Assembly: GCA_965205735.1 (NCBI GenBank)
Contig: OZ242179.1
Coordinates: 868,001-932,000 of the forward strand
DNA length: 64,000 nt
Direction: 5' to 3'
DNA from: VXNE01 sp965205735
GTDB taxonomy: Bacteria; Pseudomonadota; Gammaproteobacteria; Pseudomonadales; Azotimanducaceae
This document shows, in pieces, positions 43,435 through 50,163 of the stretch. The position numbers and the translations under genes were made by a program. Every line of letters begins with the position of its first letter. Position 1 is the stretch's first letter. The notes under the pieces were generated by a model. That model was not told the origin of the DNA. It did not search any database and saw only the letters and a list, made by a program, of their open reading frames with translations.

Positions 43435-44487
43435 ATGAGCACGGATACGCTTCGCATTGGCTTTATCGGCGCCGGAGGCATTTGCCGCAGCAGGCATCTG
43501 CCCGGACTCGCGGCCCTCGATGGCGTCGAGGTCGTCGTCGTGTGCAACCGCAGCAGGGAAAGCTCCGAACGCGTCGCGCGGGACTTCGGCATCGCACAAG
43601 TCGAGGAGGATTGGCAGCGGCTGATTGCCCGCGAAGACCTGGACGCCATATTCGTCGGCACCTGGCCCTACATGCACCGGGAACTGTCCATCGCGGTGCT
43701 CGAGGCGGGCAAACACTGCTTCTGCCAGGCGCGCATGTGCAGGAACCTGGGGGAAGCGAAGGAAATGCATGCGGCGGCGCAGGCACATCCGCATCTCGTC
43801 AACATGATCTGCCCGGTTCCGTGGCAACTGGAGCAACACATACGCGACATGGTGAGGTCCGATCTGGGACTGATCACGTCGGTCGAACTGTGCGTGGTAA
43901 GTGGCGCCAACCTGGACCGCTCTTCTGTGCACTGGCGCGAGCGGACCGACTACAGCGGCAACCAGATCATGTCCATGGGCATTTTCGCCGAGACGCTCAA
44001 TGGCATGGTGGGACCTTACGAAAGTCTGACCGCCCACCTGTCCACGCCCATTTCGGAAAAGACCGACGAAACGGGACAGTCGGTCGCTATCGACGTTCCG
44101 CAGGTCGTGGCGATCAGCGGCACGCTCGCAAGCGGCGCCCTAATCCTTGAACACCACTCCGGCGTGTCGGTCGACAGATCGGGCAGAGCATCGTCCATCA
44201 CCGTGCGGGGAACCGAAGGAACGCTGCGCTACGACTTTCAGGACAACCTTGAATGGGCACCGGCAGGCGAGCCGCTGCGGAAGGTGGACGTGCCGGACGA
44301 AAAGCGGACCGTATGGTCCGTCGAGGCGGACTTCGTCGCCGCCGTGCGCGCCGCGCGCGCCGGCGCACCTCCGGCAGCGCGCCCCGTGCGACCGGACTTC
44401 GAGGAAGGTCTGCTCTACATGCGCAAGGTCGAAGCAGTGCATCTCTCGGCGACGACCGGTCGAGCCGCGGCACCGCATGCGCTCTAA
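43435..44487 (+). CDS. Gfo/Idh/MocA-family oxidoreductase with altered EKP motif
   Basis: 350 residues. The nucleotide fold opens RIGFIGAGGICRSRHLPGLA (about 7-26), then VCNRSRESSERVARDFG, IFVGTWPYMHRELSIAVLEA. The usual EKP motif after GKHxxCEKP is replaced: GKHCFCQARMCRNLGEA (about 98-114), so the catalytic Lys is missing at that position. The C-terminal domain has VRGTEGTLRYDF. It may be a binding or reductase variant, and classic dehydrogenase activity should not be assumed. A small homologous scrap lies at 45290-45360. Confidence 0.85.
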   Translation: MSTDTLRIGFIGAGGICRSRHLPGLAALDGVEVVVVCNRSRESSERVARDFGIAQVEEDWQRLIAREDLDAIFVGTWPYMHRELSIAVLEAGKHCFCQARMCRNLGEAKEMHAAAQAHPHLVNMICPVPWQLEQHIRDMVRSDLGLITSVELCVVSGANLDRSSVHWRERTDYSGNQIMSMGIFAETLNGMVGPYESLTAHLSTPISEKTDETGQSVAIDVPQVVAISGTLASGALILEHHSGVSVDRSGRASSITVRGTEGTLRYDFQDNLEWAPAGEPLRKVDVPDEKRTVWSVEADFVAAVRAARAGAPPAARPVRPDFEEGLLYMRKVEAVHLSATTGRAAAPHAL

Positions 44488-44492
44488 TACAA

Positions 44493-44882
44493 CTACGGCA
44501 GACGCGTGACCCCGGAGTAGTCGGAAAAGCCGTGGTCGAATGACAGGATCCGGCTTACACGATGCGCCGCCATCACAGCCAGGTGCAAGCAGTCGCGCGC
44601 CGACAGCTCCGGATGCCGTTCGGCGACCTTTCCAGCCGCTTCGACCTCGTCTCGCGATATTGCGAACACGGAAACTACAAGCTCATCGAGCAGTGTGAAC
44701 GCGTCGCTGATCGCGCCGCGACGATTGATCGCGGCAAAGCGATGGAGGATCTCCCGATAGACCTCGGCGCTCGTTACGTAGTCTTCGTCGGGCCGTTGCC
44801 GCAAAAACATCTCGACCCGCTCCCGGTTTGGATGGGGCGCTCCGACCAGGTACATCGGCACATTGGAGTCAACGAAGATCAC
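44493..44882 (-). CDS. vapC: PIN-domain ribonuclease toxin, VapC-like
   Basis: 129 residues. PIN acids: Asp5 in MIFVDSNVPMYL, Glu39-type in VTSAEVYREIL, Asp in SARDCLHLAVMAAH and a late Asp in ILSFDHGFSDYSGV. All four are in place. VapC toxins cleave tRNA or rRNA loops. It overlaps the upstream antitoxin gene by 14 bases. Confidence 0.9.
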   Translation of the reverse strand: MIFVDSNVPMYLVGAPHPNRERVEMFLRQRPDEDYVTSAEVYREILHRFAAINRRGAISDAFTLLDELVVSVFAISRDEVEAAGKVAERHPELSARDCLHLAVMAAHRVSRILSFDHGFSDYSGVTRLP

Positions 44883-45213
44883 GACCGCGCTCGATGTCGG
44901 CCAGCATTTCCTCGATATCCGCTGTTGGGTGATTGCAGCCCAGCGCTTGATTCAGCGCCCGCAGCCTGCGTTCGGCCAGCTTCGCCGACTGCGTCCGCTG
45001 CGAAACCTGTCTCGCCCAATCGGTCTCGCCAAGGCCAGTCTCTTCTTCCAATTCTTCCGTACGACGCTCAACAAGCTCCTGAATCTCGGTCGTCATTTTG
45101 CGATTGGTGGCACTACACGCCGTCTTGAAGCGCGTGTGCAAGCTCTCTCCCAGGTTGAGGGTCAATCGCTTGATGGGCTCTGGCTCGGCACGGTATTTGT
45201 CGCGGGAACGCAC
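44869..45213 (-). CDS. Antitoxin partner of VapC, ParG/RHH-like
   Basis: 114 residues. The N-terminal third KRLTLNLGESLHTRFKTACS with ATNRKMTTEIQELVERR is a ribbon-helix-helix of the ParG/plasmid-partition type. The C-terminus HPTADIEEMLADIERGRDL looks like the toxin-binding tail of VapB antitoxins. It is first in the operon, as expected. Upstream is an AT-rich gap with the 10-base palindrome CATATATATG at 45257-45266, a possible operator. Confidence 0.8.
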   Translation of the reverse strand: MRSRDKYRAEPEPIKRLTLNLGESLHTRFKTACSATNRKMTTEIQELVERRTEELEEETGLGETDWARQVSQRTQSAKLAERRLRALNQALGCNHPTADIEEMLADIERGRDLR

Positions 45214-45289
45214 TGTGTTGACTTCCGTATTTCCGCATTACATTTTGCTGTTTTAGCATATATATGTTTTTGGCGCCTGGGCGCCGCGG

Positions 45290-45360
45290 CAAGTTCCGCA
45301 AGGCGGAAGCCGTGCATCTGTCCGCGGCCACCGCTCGGGACCGTGGCGCCGCATACGCTT
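45290..45360 (+). pseudogene. Scrap of a second Gfo/Idh C-terminus
   Basis: FRKAEAVHLSAATARDRGAA followed by YAL mirrors the end of the intact gene, MRKVEAVHLSATTGRAAAPH then AL (44418-44487); the DNA is also recognisably alike. Only about 24 codons are left. The vapBC pair lies between the two. This suggests a former tandem pair of Gfo/Idh genes, with most of the second lost around the toxin-antitoxin insertion. Confidence 0.5.
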
Positions 45361-45506
45361 TGAGGTTGCGGATCGACGCGGTGCCGGCCCTTCTCGCGCC
45401 TCCGCGCGACGCGCCTGCCGGCCTAATTTGGGCACCGGATAGTTCTACCACTACCGATCTGGTCGCGATTCGCGCAAAATAGTTCAGGCTTGAAGAAGGG
45501 GAAAGC

Positions 45507-46478
45507 GTGACTACACAACCTACCGACGAAGTATTGCTCGATATCCATCGGCGCATGGTGCGAATCCGCCATTTCGAGGAGGAAGCGGGCCGAATGGCGG
45601 AAAACGGTTTCATTCCCGGCGCTCTGCACCTCTATGTCGGCGAAGAAGCCGTCGCCTCCGGCGTCATGGCGCACCTGTCAGACGAAGACCAGATCACCAG
45701 CACGCATCGCGGCCACGGCCATCTCATCGCCAAGGGCGGCGCGTTCGACAGGATGTTCGCGGAGCTGTTCGGGCGCGTTGACGGCTACTGCAAAGGCAAG
45801 GGCGGCAGCATGCATGTCTCCGACCTGGATATTGGCATGCTCGGCGCCAACGGCATCGTCGGCGGCGGGTCGCCCATCGCCATGGGCGCCGGATTCGCCA
45901 ACAAGTACAAGAAGAACGGCAACGTCGCCGTCACGTTCTTCGGCGATGGCGCGAGCAACGAGGGCGCCTTCCACGAAGCCGCCAACATGGCGGCGCTCTA
46001 CAAGCTGCCGGTCCTGTTCGTCTGCGAGAACAACGGCTTCGGCGAGTACACGCCGCAACGCGACCACCAGGCCGTCAGCGACGTTGCCGACCGCGCTCCG
46101 GGGTACGGCATGCCGGGCGTGGTCGTCGACGGCATGGACGTCATGGCCGTGTACGAGGCGGCGGGCGCCGCTGTCGAGCGCGCGCGGCAAGGCGGCGGTC
46201 CGACGCTGCTCGAGTGCAAGACCTATCGGTTCTATGACCATGTCGGCAGGCGCGGCATGGGCCGCACGTACCGCACGGACGAGGAACTCGCCGAGTGGAT
46301 GAAACGGGATCCAATCGAAATGTTCGAGGCCCGGCTCGCGGAACAGGGCGTCCTGTCTGCGGAAGCGGCGAAGGAAGTGCACGAAGAGATCGCCCGCGAC
46401 GTGGAAGCCGCTATCGAGTTCGCCAAGGCGAGCCCGATGCCCGACCCCGACGCCCTCCTCGACGACGTATACGCTTAA
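45507..46478 (+). CDS. acoA: 2-oxo-acid (acetoin) dehydrogenase E1 alpha
   Basis: 323 residues. The ThDP/Mg motif runs from FFGDGASNEGAFHEAANMAA to VCENNGFGE (about 145-180). THRGHGHLIAKGG and the phosphorylation-loop-like RFYDHVGRRGMGRTYRT match the acetoin/pyruvate E1 alpha family. With E1 beta it decarboxylates the substrate and transfers the acyl or hydroxyethyl group to lipoyl-E2. It is the first gene of a four-gene operon (next gene 12 bases on). The acoX gene in the operon favours acetoin over pyruvate. Confidence 0.92.
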   Translation: MTTQPTDEVLLDIHRRMVRIRHFEEEAGRMAENGFIPGALHLYVGEEAVASGVMAHLSDEDQITSTHRGHGHLIAKGGAFDRMFAELFGRVDGYCKGKGGSMHVSDLDIGMLGANGIVGGGSPIAMGAGFANKYKKNGNVAVTFFGDGASNEGAFHEAANMAALYKLPVLFVCENNGFGEYTPQRDHQAVSDVADRAPGYGMPGVVVDGMDVMAVYEAAGAAVERARQGGGPTLLECKTYRFYDHVGRRGMGRTYRTDEELAEWMKRDPIEMFEARLAEQGVLSAEAAKEVHEEIARDVEAAIEFAKASPMPDPDALLDDVYA

Positions 46479-46490
46479 GCGAGAAACACG

Positions 46491-47489
46491 ATGGCCGAAA
46501 CAGAAAATGGAAAACGCGAACTGAGCTACGTCCTCGCCGTCAAGGAGGCGGCGGCGACCATCCTGAATGAACACCCCGACGCGTTCATCGCCGGCGAGGA
46601 CGTCGCCGGCGCCGGCAGCGTGTTCGGCATATATAGGGGGCTGCTCGACGAGTTCGGCCCCGACCGGATCGTCAACACGCCCATCAGCGAGGAAGGCATC
46701 ATCGGATTGGGCGTCGGCGCCGCGGCCGCCGGCCTGCGCCCGATCATCGACATCATGTTCATGGACTTCCTCGGCGAATGCATGGACGAGGTCACGAACC
46801 AGATGGCGAAGATGCGCTACATGTTCGGCGGCCGCGCGACGCTGCCGATCACGATCACGACCATGTGCGGCGCCAGAAATTCGATGGCGGCCCAACACTC
46901 GCAATGCCTTGAGTCGTGGATCTGCCACATCCCCGGACTCAAGGTCGTGATGCCGTCGACGCCGTACGATGCCAAGGGCTTGTTGATCGCCGCGTCGCGC
47001 GACGACAACCCTGTTTTCGTGGTCATGAACAAGGCATCGCTGGCCTTGACGGGCGAAGTTCCAGAAGAATCGTACGCCCTGCCGATCGGCGAGGCCAACA
47101 TCGTGCGGCCGGGCACGGACTTTACGATCATCAGCTACAGCCGGATGGTCCACGAGTCCGTAAGCGCCGCAGAAACCCTTGCGGAACAAGGCATCGAGAC
47201 CGAAGTGATCGACTTGCGATCACTCCAGCCCCTCGATACGGAAACCATGGTCGCTTCCGTGGAGAAGACCCATCGCGTCATGGTCGTCCATGAGGCGGTG
47301 CGTTTCGGCGGCATGGGCGGCGAAATTGCCGCGCAGGTCCAGGAGTTGGCGTTCGACTATCTCGACGCTCCCGTTGGCCGCGTCGGCGCCCCGTTCTCGC
47401 CGGTGCCCTTCAGCCCCTCCCTGGAAAGAAGTTACGTCCCCAACGCCGAGACGATCGTTGCCTCAGCAACCGAGTTGCTCGGGCTTTGA
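46491..47489 (+). CDS. acoB: 2-oxo-acid (acetoin) dehydrogenase E1 beta
   Basis: 332 residues. N-terminal LSYVLAVKEAAATILNEHPD with AFIAGEDVAGAGSVFGIYRG is the E1 beta start, followed by RIVNTPISEEGIIGLGVGAA and the transketolase C-domain VIDLRSLQPLDTETMVASVE. It forms the alpha2beta2 heterotetramer with AcoA. The spacing of 12 bases to acoA and 13 to acoX indicates one transcript. Confidence 0.93.
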   Translation: MAETENGKRELSYVLAVKEAAATILNEHPDAFIAGEDVAGAGSVFGIYRGLLDEFGPDRIVNTPISEEGIIGLGVGAAAAGLRPIIDIMFMDFLGECMDEVTNQMAKMRYMFGGRATLPITITTMCGARNSMAAQHSQCLESWICHIPGLKVVMPSTPYDAKGLLIAASRDDNPVFVVMNKASLALTGEVPEESYALPIGEANIVRPGTDFTIISYSRMVHESVSAAETLAEQGIETEVIDLRSLQPLDTETMVASVEKTHRVMVVHEAVRFGGMGGEIAAQVQELAFDYLDAPVGRVGAPFSPVPFSPSLERSYVPNAETIVASATELLGL

Positions 47490-47502
47490 AGATTCAACGA
47501 GC

Positions 47503-48522
47503 ATGAGCTGCCTTGTCGGCCTGGCGGCGAATCCCGATTCCGGCAAGGACATCCGCCGAGTTGCCGCAGGCGCGTCGGTGTTCGACAACCAGGAAAAGCG
47601 CGCCGTTGTCGCACGCTGTCTTGCCGGCGTCGCCGCCGCGGATCCGAACCCATCGGTCCTGTACCTCGATGACAACAGGGGCATCGCCCACAGTGCCATA
47701 GCGACGGCGGGGGTTGCCGGTACGCCGGTCGCCGGGCCGCGCTACGGCAATGCCGACGATACGACCCGCGCGGCGGCGGCCATGCGAAAGGCATCCTGCG
47801 GCGCGGTGATTTCCCTGGGCGGCGATGGCACCAACCGCGCCCTGGCGAAAGGATGGCTGGACGCGCCGCTGGTTCCCATCTCGACAGGGACGAACAACGT
47901 ATTCCCACACATGCAGGAGGGCTCCATCGCCGGTGTCGCGGCCGCCCTTGTAGCGTCGGGTGCCGTCGTCCTGCGCGATGTCGCGCCTCAGGTAAAGGTC
48001 ATCCATGTCGAGATCGAAGGCGAAGCCGACGACATTGCCCTGATCGACGCCGTGGCGACCGACGACCGTTTCGTCGGCGCCCGCGCGCTTTTGTCAGCCG
48101 ACCGGCTCATCGTCGCTGTGCTCACCCGCGCAATCCCGGCGGCAGTGGGAATAACGTCCATCGCTGGCCTGCTCCAGCCGCTGTCAGACGATGTCGACGC
48201 CGCCATGGTGGTCGAGTTCACCGCGAGAGGAAGGCCTGCGCGATGGCACGTCCGCGCGCCCATCGCCCCCGGGCGATTCGACGACATCGCCATTGCCGAC
48301 GCGCACCGCATCGACTTCGGCGAGACGGTCGACATTGTCGGACCCTGTGTGCTCGCCTTCGACGGCGAGCGCGAACGCGTCATGAAACCCGGACAACGCG
48401 CGAAGCTCACGGTGCGACGCGATGGTCCGCGCGTGATCGATATCGACGCCACGCTCGAAACCGCGGCCAACGACGGCCACATGCTTTTTACAACCTCCGA
48501 GGGAGTTCGCCATGCCGGTTGA
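47503..48522 (+). CDS. acoX: AcoX-type NAD-kinase-like protein
   Basis: 339 residues from the ATG at 47503, 13 bases after acoB; a much longer in-frame start lies inside acoB and is rejected. The NAD-kinase fold shows GLAANPDSGKDIRRVAAGAS, then ISLGGDGTNRALAKGW (GGDGT, about 103-107) and STGTNNVFPHMQEGSIAG. AcoX is found in acetoin dehydrogenase operons; its exact role is unproven, and its presence is what marks this operon as acetoin-type. It overlaps acoC by 11 bases. Confidence 0.9.
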   Translation: MSCLVGLAANPDSGKDIRRVAAGASVFDNQEKRAVVARCLAGVAAADPNPSVLYLDDNRGIAHSAIATAGVAGTPVAGPRYGNADDTTRAAAAMRKASCGAVISLGGDGTNRALAKGWLDAPLVPISTGTNNVFPHMQEGSIAGVAAALVASGAVVLRDVAPQVKVIHVEIEGEADDIALIDAVATDDRFVGARALLSADRLIVAVLTRAIPAAVGITSIAGLLQPLSDDVDAAMVVEFTARGRPARWHVRAPIAPGRFDDIAIADAHRIDFGETVDIVGPCVLAFDGERERVMKPGQRAKLTVRRDGPRVIDIDATLETAANDGHMLFTTSEGVRHAG

Positions 48523-49852
48523 AGTCCGACTGCTCAAAGTCGGTATGACCATGACCGAAGGTAGCGTCGAAGAGTGGTTCATCGCCGACGGCGACGAGGT
48601 GCAGAAGGGCGAAATGCTCTACCGCCTCGAAACCGAGAAGGTGAACATGGATGTCGACGCCGATGCTTCCGGCATCGTCAAACACCGTGTCGCCGCGGGA
48701 ACGGAGTTGGGACCGGGCGAAGTTGTCGGATTTATTTTCGCGGCGGACGAGACCATTCCCGAAGTCCTGCCGACCCCCGAGCCATTACCGTCAGAAGAGC
48801 TTGCCCAGAACAAGCCACCACCCAAGCCAGCAGCCGCAGCCGCACGGGCGGCCACACCAAAACCGGCGGGCCGGCGCCCCGCAGCCTCGCCCTCCGCACG
48901 ACGCCTGGCCGCAGAACTTGGCGTGGATCTCACCGACGTCGAAGGCAGCGGCCCCCGGGGTCGAATCGTCGAGGGGGACGTAACCGCCAGGGCCGAGGCC
49001 AAGGCTACCCGGGAAGATCGTCCCAGGCGACGCCAGGCGTCCTCGCCGGCGGCACGCAGACTGGCTGGCGAACTGGGTGTTGATATCGATGCGCTGGACG
49101 GCACTGGACCGGGCGGTCGCATCACGCGGGAGGACGTGGAGCGCGCAGCCGAGGCACAAGCGCAGGCGCCCGCGGCCGAACCAATGCGCGGAATGCGTCG
49201 CACCATAGCGGAGCGCATGTTTGCGAGCCTTCGCGACACGGCCCAGCTCACCATCGAGATGGAAGTCGACATGGAAGATGTCGTAAAGCTCAGAACCCAA
49301 CTCGTTGCCGAGTGGGAGTCCGAGGGCGTTCGCCCAAGCTACACCGACATCATCATGCTGGCGGCGGCCAAGGCTTTGTTGAAGCACCCGCGCATGCATT
49401 CGACGCTCGCCGACGACGCCATCCTGCGCCACGAGGAAGTGCACATGGGCATGGCCGTCGCGCTGGAAGAAGGGCTGGTCGTCCCCGTGATACGCAATAC
49501 CGACAGCAAAGACTTGAAGACCATCGCGGGCGAGTCTCGCGAGCTGGCCGAACGCGCCCGAAGCGGGACGCTGGGCCTCGACGACATGAGCGGCGGAACG
49601 TTCACCGTCACCTCCCTCGGCATGTACGGCGTCGACACGTTCACGCCGATCCTGAACACGCCGCAATCCGGCATTCTCGGCGTCGGCCGCATCTATGACG
49701 GCGTCGCCTGGCACGGCGATACGCCAGTGCCGCGCAAGCGCCTGCGCTTGTCGCTCACATGGGACCACCGCGTCCTCGACGGTGCGCCGGCGGCCGAGTT
49801 CCTGGCAGAGGTGCGCGGGTACCTGGAGGCGCCTTACCGGCTGCTAGTCTGA
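48512..49852 (+). CDS. acoC: Dihydrolipoamide acyltransferase E2 with two subunit-binding domains
   Basis: 446 residues. Lipoyl domain residues 1-78 with Lys43 in ETEKVNMDVDA; Pro/Ala linker; first peripheral subunit-binding domain about 125-160 (SPSARRLAAELGVDLTDVEG); second about 177-211 (SSPAARRLAGELGVDIDALD); acyltransferase core from about 225 with the catalytic DHRVLDG (His419, Asp423). E2 carries the acyl group from E1 to CoA. Two tandem subunit-binding domains are unusual; one is the norm. No E3 gene follows, so lipoamide dehydrogenase must come from elsewhere. Confidence 0.93.
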   Translation: MPVEVRLLKVGMTMTEGSVEEWFIADGDEVQKGEMLYRLETEKVNMDVDADASGIVKHRVAAGTELGPGEVVGFIFAADETIPEVLPTPEPLPSEELAQNKPPPKPAAAAARAATPKPAGRRPAASPSARRLAAELGVDLTDVEGSGPRGRIVEGDVTARAEAKATREDRPRRRQASSPAARRLAGELGVDIDALDGTGPGGRITREDVERAAEAQAQAPAAEPMRGMRRTIAERMFASLRDTAQLTIEMEVDMEDVVKLRTQLVAEWESEGVRPSYTDIIMLAAAKALLKHPRMHSTLADDAILRHEEVHMGMAVALEEGLVVPVIRNTDSKDLKTIAGESRELAERARSGTLGLDDMSGGTFTVTSLGMYGVDTFTPILNTPQSGILGVGRIYDGVAWHGDTPVPRKRLRLSLTWDHRVLDGAPAAEFLAEVRGYLEAPYRLLV

Positions 49853-49917
49853 CCAGCCTGGACGCGCAATGCACCGCGCGCGTGCGACACTAGCGGCTTC
49901 GTCCCAGGGAGACCGCC

Positions 49918-49965
49918 ATGAACATCGTTGCCGAAATCAGCATGTACCCGCTGCAAAGCAACTTC
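49918..49965 (+). pseudogene. N-terminal scrap resembling thiamine-binding DUF77 protein
   Basis: An ATG at 49918 behind GGGAGACC gives MNIVAEISMYPLQSNF, the opening of DUF77/MTH1187-type thiamine-binding proteins, which are about 100 residues long. Similarity ends at once where a 55-base palindromic repeat begins. The stretch is short, so the assignment is tentative, but the pattern (AEIS(M/L)YPL) is specific. Confidence 0.35.
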
Positions 49966-50019
49966 CATGGAACAAACGTTTCCGGGGAGCGCCAGCGACC
50001 GGGAATGGTTGTTCCATGG
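49965..50019. repeat. 55-base inverted-repeat unit with CCATGGAACAA ends
   Basis: CCATGGAACAA at 49965 and its complement TTGTTCCATGG ending at 50019 flank a 33-base centre, and the pairing extends imperfectly inward. Related text, CTTGCATGGAATAACG, follows at 50072. The same GTTGTTCCATG end occurs in the 98-base repeat module (5031-5128 and 63301-63355) and at about 3766. Confidence 0.5.
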
Positions 50020-50163
50020 TCGACGAGCGGGGCCGGACCACAGGCGAAGCCGAAGGCGCCGGCTGTGGGGCACTTGCATGGAATAACGCCTACGGGGAGT
50101 TGGCGCCGCAGCCTTACCGAGCAGGCAGCCGCATGAAATGGCCAGCCAAAGGAGTCGCGAGGG

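Noticed and set aside
45678..47189. 503-codon minus-strand frame over acoA and acoB
   Set aside because: Pure shadow of two strongly conserved E1 genes; composition is not protein-like.
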